From positions 29,285,899-29,349,898 of the forward strand of contig OZ022512.1 in NCBI GenBank assembly GCA_963989385.1: a stretch of 64,000 bases of DNA. The letters run 5' to 3'. Origin of the DNA: Ctena decussata. Its lineage: Eukaryota > Mollusca > Bivalvia > Lucinida > Lucinidae. Shown piece after piece: positions 22,987-33,415 of the stretch; the stretch's first letter is position 1; every line of letters begins with the position of its first letter. A program made the position numbers and the translations under genes. The notes beneath the pieces are model-generated. The model saw only the letters and a program-made list of their open reading frames with translations, searched no databases and was not told the origin of the DNA.

Positions 22987-23903
22987 ACTATATTTATCAA
23001 ACAGAATGGAAAGAGTAGCAGATTATGCTGAAAGGACATTTAAAAACCAAATTAAATGGGTTAAACATCAAATGAAAGGTTGTAGAGGAAGGATCTAATG
23101 ACCTCAGGGCCTATGGGCAATTGAGTCGCCTGAGGTGCGCCCCTTGGATTGCCATAGAGCTTTAAAATGCTACTTTTTCATAAAACAAATTTCAAAACTT
23201 ACTCGGTGTAGAAATATTTCGCAGCTCACTAATTTCTTACATCGTCTGTGACTTTACTCCTCGCCAAAGGTTAAACATAGTAAAAATGTAAACATAACAA
23301 GATCATAGGAGATAATTACAACTGAATTCTAACTTTCTGTGGAAGTAATGAATTCCATCATCGATAACAATGGTTAATCATCTTAAAATTCGTAAGTTTG
23401 ATTTAAATTTGAGTAGCACAAAGCTAGCACAGACGTATATGTCCAAAAAATCATTTTGGGACGAAAAATAAAAATTCGTTGTAATGCGCTCGCTGCTAGT
23501 GACTTTTCTGTTACACTAACTTAACGATTTGTAATGCTAAATGTTTTTTTGGCGAATACGAAATCACTGCCTTTATAATCCGTAAAACGAAGCAATAATT
23601 TCTCTCGAAAATGTGAAGTTTGGGGCATTTATTTCTGGGCTCGTTCTGTGCAGTGCTTGCTCGTCAATTTAAATTTCGAATTTTGCAATGCTTAAGCATT
23701 GGTGTTGATGACAGAACGCATTTACCTTCATACTGAAAGTTAGAACTTATTTCAATTCTCATAACGATCTGTGCCCATACCCAGCACCTTAGCGGAACGT
23801 ATCCATAGCCACAGTGGGGGTGGGGGGAGGGGGGGTGGGGGCAGCGCTCATCAGTCAGTGTCTATAGCTTTTTCATTCAAAACAGCCAGCTTTCATACTG
23901 TAA
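22987..23903. other. No gene recognised; G-rich tract
   Basis: 23815-23841 is GGGGGTGGGGGGAGGGGGGG plus TGGGGG, a strong G-quadruplex candidate. Nothing else stands out. Confidence 0.55.
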
Positions 23904-24143
23904 TTGAGTCGCGAAACGACAAAACCAACAAAGTGGCATGTGCGCCCAGCGAAGTCTCAGATCAGTCTGTACATCCACCCAGTCTGATCAGTCTTCTTTT
24001 TCCGCATGGAGTAGCTTTGACCTTTAGCTAACCTTGAAGTGCACAGGAAAGACTCTGTTCAGACTGGGCAACTGTCTCGGCTAATCTGGGTGTTTGCTGG
24101 TCGCACATGCCACTTTGTTGGTTTTGTCGTGGTGTGGCTCAAT
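23904..24143. mobile_element. 'GAGCCGCGACACGAC' hairpin MITE, copy 2
   Basis: Ends TTGAGTCGCGAAACGACAAA and TTTTGTCGTGGTGTGGCTCAA, with the shared CAACAAAGTGGCATGTGCGC arm. Confidence 0.88.
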
Positions 24144-24230
24144 TACATTATTTTTTGTAGATATGCGATGCTGTGAATAAGATTTAGAAGTTTCAGACAC
24201 AACATTAATGCTTGCGGTGAGTTTATTTTT

Positions 24231-24477
24231 TAACCGCGACACGAGAAAACCAACAAAGTGGTTGTGCGCCCAGCGAAGACTCAAAACAGCCTGGGCATCC
24301 GCCCAGTCTGTTCAGACTCTTCGCTAAGCGCTTAAAGAGTAGCTAAGGGTCTAAACTACCTCCATCGTGCGGGCAGCAAAGACTCTGATCAGACTTGGTG
24401 GATGCCAAGGCTGATCTGAGTCTATGCTGGGCGCACAACGACTTTTAAATGATTGTTTTCTCGTGTCGCGGCTCAAT
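24231..24477. mobile_element. 'GAGCCGCGACACGAC' hairpin MITE, copy 3
   Basis: Ends AACCGCGACACGAGAAAACC and TTTTCTCGTGTCGCGGCTCAA. Only about 90 bp from copy 2. Confidence 0.88.
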
Positions 24478-24529
24478 TATTATTACTATCATTATCATTT
24501 TCACAATTAATCCTTCCGCAATTGACATG

Positions 24530-24930
24530 TTAAAGCGCCTGGCTATGACGCAAAAGGTCACAGGGTCGAATTTCAGCTAGATCCACAATTAACACTGTCC
24601 AACCGGCAAAAAAATGGAGACTAACGTTATTGGTATTTTGCGGAACTGAACAGCTCTATATTATTTTACGGAATAAAGTGCATTGATTTACCTATTATGT
24701 CAATCTTTTACATGTACCTTAACAATGCGGATTACACCGTAAAATGTCTCTATTCCGTCCAATTTCATTCCGCAAAATACTAAAGCTGGGTACCTGTTTC
24801 GACTCAGAGAAGGTTAAAGGGATGGATCTTGTCTTTCATAAACTGTGCTTAAGATAGGGTGGCCTCAAACAACAACTGCCCACTTTAACAACCACTGCCC
24901 CTACGACCACAAGGCTACGGTCAATCTTCA
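24530..24930 (+). repeat. SINE family B, copy 2, split by a MITE
   Basis: A decayed tRNA-like head (CGCCTGGCTATGACGCAAAA, CAGGGTCGAATTTCAG) is separated from its tail (CTACGACCACAAGGCTACGG, CTTCACCTTTCC) by the 155 bp element at 24630-24784. Confidence 0.6.
24630..24784. mobile_element. 'TTGGTATTTTGCGGAA' MITE, copy 1
   Basis: Ends ATTGGTATTTTGCGGAAC and ATTCCGCAAAATACTAA are inverted, and TTTTACGGAATAAA pairs with CACCGTAAAATG inside. A half copy lies at 58999-59070. Confidence 0.78.
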
Positions 24931-25123
24931 CCTTTCCGGATGAGAATAGCAGAAGTCCGTTTTGCACAGCAATTGGTTCACTACTAACGTTCCCAAACTG
25001 TTTCTGACCTAGCCAGCTTTTTGACCACTCAGATTTAATCTAGTAAAAGCTGTTCACTTGCAATGGCTGCCAGCACGTGTTGTCTTATATTCAACCCATT
25101 TATGCCCAGAGGACTCTTCAAAC

Positions 25124-25370
25124 CTGGCCCCGAGGTTATAAAAATTTTTTCATGCTCAACTCAGCTGAGCATGAAATTTCATCTACTAATAAATAGCAAA
25201 TTACTGATAAGTACAGTTGTTTTCTTGCTAAGTTGAGCTGGGTATGAAATTTTATCTGCTTATCTATATGAAAATGCCAACTAATGTTGGCATTTTCATA
25301 TTTATCAGCAGAGAAAATTTCATGCTCAGTTGAGTTGAGCACGAAAAAAGTTTTATAACCTCGGGGCCTG
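25124..25370. mobile_element. 'GGCCCCGAGGTTATAAAA' MITE
   Basis: Ends CCTGGCCCCGAGGTTATAAA and TTTATAACCTCGGGGCCTGG are inverted. CATGCTCAACTCAGCTGAGCATG is an inner hairpin and AAAATGCCAAC/GTTGGCATTTT another. Confidence 0.85.
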
Positions 25371-26238
25371 GTATACGGGAGGAGTCCATTTGTCATTTAA
25401 GCGGTGTCTTGGTTGGCTTTCATTTATATTGTTTTTTTTTATGTTTTTTTTTTTTACAAACAGCATTTTGTGGCATCTGATCTGTGTCTACTCTGGTTTC
25501 CCGTGTCCCAATGTGTCCCAATATGGGACAATAGGCATAAATTTGTTAATGCTGGCATATTTTGTTTCTGTTTTTTTTTTGTACCATTTGGTGCCATGGT
25601 GGGGTATGGAATTTTGTTTTTTGCATAATAAGCAGTGCCGAACGTTATTAACAGGTGTGCATGAAACGGCGAACAGCCATGCATTAACAAGGAAATTCAC
25701 GCGCTGTTACTGCAAGGTTACCCAACTTTCAATATATTCGTCCAGGACCAATAATTTAATCCCACCATGCATCCTCGCCTCTCTCCTTTCGATCATAGTA
25801 CAAATATGGTGGTGCGCTGCCTATGCTTTCTTATTATTAAGTCATCATAACTTTGTACTCCTACATTACGTCATCAAGTCGTGAAATAGATTTCGAAGCA
25901 CTGGTGTTTACATGTTTTCATACTGCTCAGAGCATGATAAGCACATTCGCAAACAAGTCTTTGAGACAAACAGCCAAATTTTAAGACCCTGAGCCCTGCA
26001 TGATTGAAAAAGCGGTATAAAACCTCCAAATTGCAAGCATGAACAACTCGGTAAATGTCGTGAAACATCGGAAACTTTCTATGAATATCATATTTTGTCG
26101 TTGTCAATAAGTACTAAAAAGTTAAATCCATTGGAAGCGAGAAAAAGATCTAACAGACGAAAATAGCAGACTCGGTTTGATTGAGTATACGTATGTTCAT
26201 GACCAACAAGAAATCGGACAACACTGTCAACTCCATAA
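25371..26238. other. No gene recognised
   Basis: A 164-codon plus-strand frame at 25390-25884 is Phe-rich at the start because of T runs and has no recognisable domain or splice context. Confidence 0.5.
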
Positions 26239-26436
26239 CTGAGTGGCGACACGACAAAACCAACAAAGTGGCATGTGCGCCCAGATTCTTCGCTTGGCGT
26301 TTAAAAAGTAGCTAAGGGTCTACGCTAGTTCCATGCGGACAGCGAAGACTGATCAGACTGGGCGGATGCCCAGGCTGATCTGAGGCTTCACTGGGCGCAC
26401 GTGCCACTTTGTTGGTTTTGTCGTGTCGCGGCTCAT
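26239..26436. mobile_element. 'GAGCCGCGACACGAC' hairpin MITE, copy 4
   Basis: Ends ACTGAGTGGCGACACGACAA and TTTTGTCGTGTCGCGGCTCA. The left inner arm is shortened by a deletion after GCGCCCAG. Confidence 0.88.
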
Positions 26437-27110
26437 ATAGCACCGGCTTAATGCAGAAGTAGTTTCAAGCAGACTCTAAATGGAATCAGTCATTCCAAAG
26501 GACCAGCCATATGTTAATCTTCTTAAAAATTAACAGAGGCATGCCGGTAGCAAAGAAACTGCCACAGAAAAAGTTGGCAACGCCACAGTGCGATGTTTGT
26601 CGGGCATTATGCTTTGTTTAAATACTAAATTTGGCTATTTATCCAGCTTTCATCTTGCAATATGTGTTCTGTCTATAGATCATATTTCGATTCTATTATT
26701 ATATTATTTACAGGAGAGTACTCGACGATGAAATCCCCATTGGGAATGTTTTGCTGGAGAAGAAACTATCTGATAAGAGTGTACATACACATAATATAAC
26801 TTCCATGAGAGACATTATTTACTTTTTCCGATGCTTTTCAGTGTTACCCAAGAGAAAATTACTCAGCGAGTATATAGGATTGAAACGAAACAGATTCAAC
26901 GTCGTGACATTACGCTACAACTCAACTCAACAAATCTTTATTATACTACTAGGTCAGACAAACATGATAAAGTTACATATGAGAAACAATTACAACATAA
27001 CAGATCATGCAATTCATGACATAGCAAACATTTTACATTTTATATTTCGATTGGCAGGAAAAATGTAGAAAGACAGAACAAAAAGTGGAAAGACAGAAAA
27101 AGGAAAGAAA
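26437..27110. other. No gene recognised
   Basis: A 105-codon frame at 26751-27068 has no known motif. An acceptor-like TTTACAG at 26713 lacks a matching donor. Confidence 0.5.
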
Positions 27111-27112
27111 TA

Positions 27113-27949
27113 TACTCAGCGTCAATGAAAACGCACCAGTCTTAAAATGTAATTTTTTTGCTTAAATTCAATGATCATACTATATCAACAGGGTATAGCT
27201 ATCATATCGGATCATCTTATTACGCCCATGATGTCATTCTGCCTGAAGGTACGCTGTGAGTGTGTGAAGTAACATAAGCTCTGAAATTAAGAAAAACGGA
27301 ATTCTACCATAATTTCACATGGCGGCAATTCCTCAATGATGGATTTTGCTAGAGTATAGATACCCTATCAAAACGCCATGGAAAAGAAATCCGGACCATC
27401 GAATGCAACAAAGTGATTTGGATTCGAACGTCACTTTATTTTCACGTTCATCAAACAAGGGCAGACAAAAGTAACTAAAGGTAAAGTTGATACTTTCTGC
27501 AACCCAAAATGCTGAGATAAGTAGTAGAAACAAAATTTCAGAAGTTCTGTGGGGCAAACGTCAACCGTTACCCAGCCAGAGCATGACGTTACATGGATAA
27601 CGTCATCCTTATTCGCCGAACCGCGTCATAATTCAATGGAGAAAAAGTGGATTTTATGTGAAGAGACCTTCCAATAAACGATTCATTTGCAATCAAGAGT
27701 CTGGCAGATCACGAAATATGGATTTATTATGCTTTAAATGTGTCATTTGATATAGACTGTTTTCAAATACGTCAGTATTGACGTCACGCTTGATAGCATT
27801 CACTGATGGACGAAATTTAATTTGCAAACATTCTTTCTCAATACAAGAAAATAAAGATTTACCAAACTGTCAATTACATAAAACCAAACATTAAACGAAC
27901 ATAATGTGCCATAAATTCCAGACTGGTGCGTTTTCACTGACGCTGAGTA
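27113..27949. mobile_element. TA-flanked TIR element, 837 bp
   Basis: TIR TACTCAGCGTCAATGAAAAC (plus GCACCAGTC) matches the inverted right end GACTGGTGCGTTTTCACTGA (plus CGCTGAGTA), about 30 bp with one mismatch, flanked by TA. No transposase frame recognised, so non-autonomous. Tc1/mariner-like by its TA target. Confidence 0.85.
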
Positions 27950-28118
27950 TATAAACATATAGCGTATATTGGGGGAAAAGCGTCATTTAAACAGACATTA
28001 TTATTACCAGCTTTGATAAGCCTTAATTCACATTTTATTGTATATAGCGTTTTTCCATCAAATAATTTCTTTCACTTAACGCTTTGGTAGCTAACAGATG
28101 ACAATTAGAGACCAAATA

Positions 28119-29007
28119 CACTGAAGGACTTTAAAAACGCAAAAATTAAAATTCATAAAATTTGCTAATTTTTAGTGTATCAATTTCATTGAAATTTGGC
28201 AACGATGAACATCAATATGTCAGCAAAGCATGTTCTGAATTTTATATCAAAGTAATGAGTAATATTAGCACAACATTCTGTTAAATAGCATTACCCTTAG
28301 ATTCTAAAGTTGCAATTAACAGCTTAATCAGAGACATGTCTTGTGATAAATGCGACCAGTCAAGCACTATAATTCTGTTTGCTGCCAGAAAATTGGCAGT
28401 GAGGTAGGCAGTATGAGCTGAGGCATTGTCCTGTTCATACAAAATTTTCCTATCCTATGATTTTGACGCACAAATGGTTTTGCAACAGGAGGAAGAAAGT
28501 TGTCAATTTAGCGTCTTAACGTCGGCTTGTAGTTCTTGGTTGACCAGACCAGCGTCAAGCTTTTACTGTCTCAGTGGCCAGGTAACGATCTCAGAGGTGC
28601 TGTGCAGTTACCGGGTTGCAATTATAACGTCATGCGACGCCAGAAACACGCACCCGGGCTCGTAACATTCCAACTGTGCCAGATTGTTCATGTTTGGAGA
28701 AGCGTGGCATGATTAATAAAGTTGGAGAACTAAAGCTTATGTGTTTTTTAAACATGTATAACTACAAGCTACACATGAAATGGTAAAACATTTTTCTTCA
28801 TTAATTCGTGGGGACACCACGTGCAAAAATGCCAAAACAATGATGCATAGCTAGTGATGGCCAGTGTATTTACAACTCGATGGTATGAGGAATAGCTAGA
28901 AGCAGAGGGTTGTTACCAACCGTTTTAACATTTTAAAGAAGACAAAACATGTTCTGGGTGAAGGAAAAAATATTTTTAAATTTTTGCGTTTTTAAAGTCC
29001 TTCAGTG
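28119..29007 (-). mobile_element. Tc1-like element with dead transposase, 889 bp
   Basis: TIR CACTGAAGGACTTTAAAAAC (plus GCAAAAATT) is repeated inverted at the right end, flanked by TA (28117-28118 and 29008-29009). The interior carries a minus-strand transposase relic. Confidence 0.88.
28330..28710 (-). pseudogene. Tc1-like transposase, internally deleted
   Basis: Start ATG at 28710. MPRFSKHEQSGTVGMLRAR is the helix-turn-helix start typical of Tc1-like transposases. The frame continues through at least five in-frame stops (after SGVA, QHL, VKA, SRR and KIIG). About 30 residues near the right (EQDNASAHTAYLTANFLAAN, then RIIVLDWSHLSQD) match the second catalytic Asp region. The segment with the first Asp and the end with the third acidic residue are missing. 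Not functional. Confidence 0.85.
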
Positions 29008-29321
29008 TAGGTGAAGGCAGCTGGCACACAGCGGAGAACTGCTACTACATATATTGTATAGTTTTATATTCATTAGTTCATTCCATGTCAGTGGATGAGA
29101 TTTGTGAATAAGTTGTTTTCTGTATTCATCTGATTCGGTCATGCCTGACTATTATCTGCGGTGCTAAATTTTGAATTTATCATAAAAAAGTCATTAAAGT
29201 TAATTTCAAGAAGCAAATCTCTTCTAATCATAATGTTATGCCATAAAATTCTAAAAATTGGGACACCTACATTATTACAGGAACTGTCCTAAAAATTGAA
29301 CAGTTTGGTTGCTGGACTGCT

Positions 29322-29519
29322 GGGGTCGTATTTATAAAACAACTTAAGTGGTTGCTATGCTGTTGCTAAGGCTTAATTTCTATAAAGGAGATTTCTTACA
29401 ACTATGAAAAAGACTGTTCCTCCAGAGCAAATTTCATAGTTGTAGGGAATCTCCTTCAAAGAAATTTAGCCTTAGCGACAGCATAGCAACCACTTGAGTT
29501 GTTTTATAAATATGGCCCC
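29322..29519. mobile_element. 'GGGGCCGTATTTATAAAA' hairpin MITE, copy 1
   Basis: 198 bp, arms GTGGTTGCTATGCTGTTGCT and AGCGACAGCATAGCAACCAC, then inner arms around GGAGAT and CATAGTTGTAGGGAATCTCC. Other copies at 53346 and 54872. Confidence 0.9.
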
Positions 29520-29993
29520 TTGAGCAGTCTAATCTGGATCTGCACTGATTGCAAGCCTATCTTTCCCAATATTTAGAATTTTTATCGGTAATCGGAACTT
29601 TTAACAAGTCTTTGTTTCTTGCTTGTTCTTTTTGTTTGTTTCATCTTCGTATTTAATAAACAAAACTGTATATATCTTTTGTTGAGTTTGAATGTATGTG
29701 TATTTCCAAAAACTGAATATAGCACCATATGAAATTATGATAACATGTCAGGCCATCCAACAATAAACAATAAAAAATAAGGATAACATATTAAGCATGA
29801 GCTCATCTAGCATAATGGTCCTCAACAACTTACAGGTAAAAAATATACATAATGTATACATGTACTTTCTGGACTTTTACACTTAACAATTCGTACAAGT
29901 TCATTTCTGAAAGAAGGTTTGTCTGATCTGATTTGCATCATTTTTGTCAGAAATTCCTATATATAATACAAATATAAGCGTACCCATTACAAT
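29520..29993. other. No gene recognised
   Basis: AT-rich; no recognised feature. Confidence 0.5.
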
Positions 29994-30262
29994 TTTAGTG
30001 CGACAGACGCGCGTTTCTGTATTTAACTTCTTCAGTGTCGCTTAACCCCAAAAGTTTGAAAGAAAATAGATGATGGGTAGGTCTCGGCAGGCAGCGAGCA
30101 TACCTCTGCGAGCCACACTTATTGTCGCACTCCGCGGGACACATTAGCTGCAGTCATCCGGTAAGAGACGCCTACGTATTTTAAAACTCGCGAGCGCAGG
30201 CGTCACCCATCGAGCCACCTCAGCTCCTGTGTCTCGAGAAATGTGACAGACAAGGCGATAGA
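29994..30262 (-). repeat. 'GCGACAGACGCGC' repeat, copy 3
   Basis: TTTTAGTGCGACAGACGCGC through GTGACAGACAAGGCGATAGAC, collinear with copy 1 over its whole length. Confidence 0.75.
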
Positions 30263-30746
30263 CAAGGGCAACATGTTCCACCGGCTCCGGGCACCTGCAT
30301 TGCAAACTTATCGTTTATAAAGTCGTAAATCAAACACAGCTATGACATAATAAAAGACCTCTGACAGTTTCCATGCAAATTTGCCTATTTTTCGACAAAT
30401 TACTGCAACTGTCTTGGGAAGTTAATGATAAAGATTTTAGCCAATGTACAACAGGTAGACATATGCATTATAAAGAGGTTTTGATATTGATTTGGAACAA
30501 TGATCACATCTGCACTCTAACTCTCAGTGACTTTTGCAATCGGGGTTTGTGAAATTTTTCAGGGCTATTGCGAGCGGTTCCGTTCCGCAAAATATCAACA
30601 GCCATTTTTTCAGTCATCCAAAATACATCAATCTTTGGCTTTTTCATTTTTACTGAATTTACGTTTTGTTAAATATGCTTAAAATGAATGCTGCTCCTAG
30701 ATGCAAATAAAAGGGGAATAAAAAGAAGTATGTTCGCCTATTTTTA
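30263..30746. other. No gene recognised
   Basis: No recognised feature. Confidence 0.5.
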
Positions 30747-30748
30747 TA

Positions 30749-31792
30749 CAGTCAAGCCTGTCTTAAGGTGGTGATTTTTGGTAAATGTAAAAATGTGCAT
30801 AAAACCATAAAAAAGGAACGTATCTGCCTGAAAGTTAGCAGACTTCTTATTTTCGTTGTTCTTTACAGTTTAGAATACAAAATAGAAATACATGCTGCTT
30901 AAAAAAGTGTTTTTATAAGGAAAGATCAAAGGGTAATTTTCTGCGAATAAATCTGAAAAAATGATATCGTTATTGAAAATTTACGTAGGGCTGAAGGTGC
31001 ATTATTGCATAATGAAGAGCATCCTAGCAATTATTTATTCCAACTCTTTCTCAAATTGTACTGTAGACCAGATGAAAACGGTAGCTTTTTCTCAATGTTC
31101 AGCCATGTACAAAGTCAATGTACACTGGACGCATTTATTAAATATAGGGTAGGCAAGCATACCTATGTTAACACCTACAATATAAATAATACATTACTGA
31201 CATGATCAGTGGTGTGTAGATGAAATTGTTCAACCTTGTTAAAATAGTATCACCTGTCTCACCTGTGTGTTTTGACAAAAAAATTTGGACACAGACTGCA
31301 TCTTTTTTTCAACTGCTCAGTCTGATAATGTGTGAAAGAGATGGAAAAAATAATTGCTAGGACGCTCTCCATTATGCAACAAGGTACTCTAAGTACTAAG
31401 TATATTTTCAATAATGATATTATTTTTTCAGATTTATTCGCAGAAAATTACCCTTTGATCTTCTCTTATAAAAACACTTTTTAACATTAACAAATGCTGC
31501 ATTTTGGGATTCTAAATTATGAGAAACAACATAAAGAAGGCATCTGCTAAGTTTTGGAAAGATCAGTGTTATTTTGAGTATTTTATGCAGATTTTTGTCT
31601 TTGTCCCAAATCAGTGATTATCAGCACCTTAAGGGGTCACTGTATTAAGGGGTCACCTGTCTTTAGCAGCCACTTTTTGGGAGTCCCTTAGACCAAATTA
31701 CAGTGCAAATGAACCTGTATTAAGGGGTCATCTGTCTTAAGCAGCCAATTTTGTGGGTCCCAAGGGGTGACCCCTCAAGACAGGTTTGACTG
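30749..31792. mobile_element. Long foldback TIR element, 1044 bp
   Basis: Ends CAGTCAAGCCTGTCTTAAGG and CTCAAGACAGGTTTGACTG, flanked by TA. Arms extend inward: TAATTTTCTGCGAATAAATC (30932) has its inverse at 31436-31455, and ATGAAGAGCATCCTAGCAAT (31011) at 31353. The right arm carries extra tandem GGGGTCACCTGTCTTWAGCA units (31630-31770). No transposase. Confidence 0.82.
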
Positions 31793-32483
31793 TATATATA
31801 GTGGGGTCTAATTATTCCACCCACTTTTCAAGTTTTCAGCTGTAGACTATCTTTCCCCCACCCCCATGCCTCAGCTTGCCACTCATATATAATGTGTATA
31901 TATTAAGTACACATATGCCTGCAAAGTAGCGTACTGAGGCACGGGGAAGGAGGAGGGGAAGCATCTTTATAAAACTTTTCCTATTTTCCATACATTCAAT
32001 TACAAAAATCTGCTGTTTACACCAAGTCTAATTCTGTGTGCTTTATAATCGAAAAATAATTTTGGTGCCAATTATAGGGAGTTCAAAACAACACATTTCA
32101 ATGAGAATTTTGAACTATACCGAAAATTTATTTTCGACCACTTTTATAGGCAAATTTACATTACAACCGTTATAGGTCCTTTCCTATATGATCGAATGCC
32201 CTGTGTGATTAGTGTCATTCCCTGGCAAGGGTATTACTATATAGCTGCTGTATGTTTTGTTTCGGACCAGCGTCACGGAGTCCGGCAAACGGAGGCATGC
32301 TCTTTGGACATAGGATCCGCCACATATCTCCGGTCTCCCAGCTCCTTGCACTACAATCTTTATTCTGGGGTGACTGAGTCCGGTTTTTTTCCTCGTAGAG
32401 TGATTTTGCCCCTCGCCTGCGCCCTTTATCTATAGTCTGTTTTTTTGTCGTAGCCGCAAGTTCCTCTCACTAACGCCTTTTTA
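31793..32483. other. No gene recognised
   Basis: GC-richer stretch at 32250-32480 but no supported frame. Confidence 0.5.
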
Positions 32484-33122
32484 GCTCACCAGAGCCGAAG
32501 GCTCACAGATGAGCTTATAGTATAGGCAGGCAACGTCGTCCGTCCGTCCGTCGTCCGTCAACATTTTCAAATGACATCTCCTCTGAAACTACAATGTTAC
32601 CAAATTTATTATATAGCATCTATAGGCAGGGGGAACCAATAATACTGTTTTTTATCCAAATCGCTTCAGAACTTTGATTGCTATGGCAACTTAAAGTTTC
32701 CATTGACTTGTATGGGAAAAATTGAAAATTTGCATTTATTGCCATTTCTCTGCAGATAATTTGACAAATCTTTTACAGAAATGTTCCTTGAGAAGCTCTC
32801 TATTAACCACATGAAATTTATGTTAATTGTTCTATTTGGCTGGTTGCATGGCAACCGAATGGCTGAAAATAGAAGAAAAAAAATCAAAAATCATCTCCTC
32901 AGAAACTATGCAACCAATAAAGCTGAAACTTCACAGAAAGTGTTTGGTACTTCCCTCTGTAAAGGTGGGGTATTTCTTGGCAATTGCTTCAGCAGTTTGG
33001 TTGCTATGTCAACTCAAAGTTACAAGTCACTTACAATGGGAAAATGGAAAATTTGCATTTATTGCTATGTCACTGAAGATGTGTTGATAAAACTTTTATA
33101 GAAATGTTCCCAGAGTAGTCCT

Positions 33123-33352
33123 TGGATAGGAGGATATTTAGTATATTTAAAGCATTTTAATAATTGGGCGTTACGTCATTGGCGTAGCGTCGCTTTAACG
33201 TCGCCGTAACGTAAGTTGCTAGGCAGATAGTAGACAAGACGCCATTAATCGTTAGGGCCCAGCATTCTAGAAGAATAAACCGAAATATCGGACTCATAAT
33301 CGGAGTTTCTTTCTTTTGGTGTTATTCCATAATCGGGAAAATCGTCACACCA
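33123..33352 (+). repeat. 5' LTR of the BEL/Pao-type element
   Basis: 230 bp, TG...CA ends. It differs from the 3' LTR at two sites (AAAGCA against AAGGCA, and GCTAGGC against GCTGGGC). The promoter is not resolved by eye. Confidence 0.92.
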
Positions 33353-33357
33353 AAATC

Positions 33358-33372
33358 TGGTAGCAGAGCGAG
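33358..33372 (+). other. Primer-binding-site-like sequence
   Basis: TGGTAGCAGAGCG begins 6 nt after the 5' LTR. TGG pairs with the CCA end of a tRNA; which tRNA was not determined. Confidence 0.6.
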
Positions 33373-33415
33373 GTTTCTAAATATCGAAAAATATGCGAAA
33401 AATCGGGAAATTATA

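Noticed and set aside
25390..25884. 164-codon frame with hydrophobic start
   Set aside because: Hydrophobicity comes from T runs; no domain, no splice signals, overlaps no known family.
26713..26800. Acceptor-like site followed by RVLDDEIPIGNVLLEKKLSD as the next exon after 22413-22546
   Set aside because: Phase does not fit (stop in the required frame) and no donor follows.
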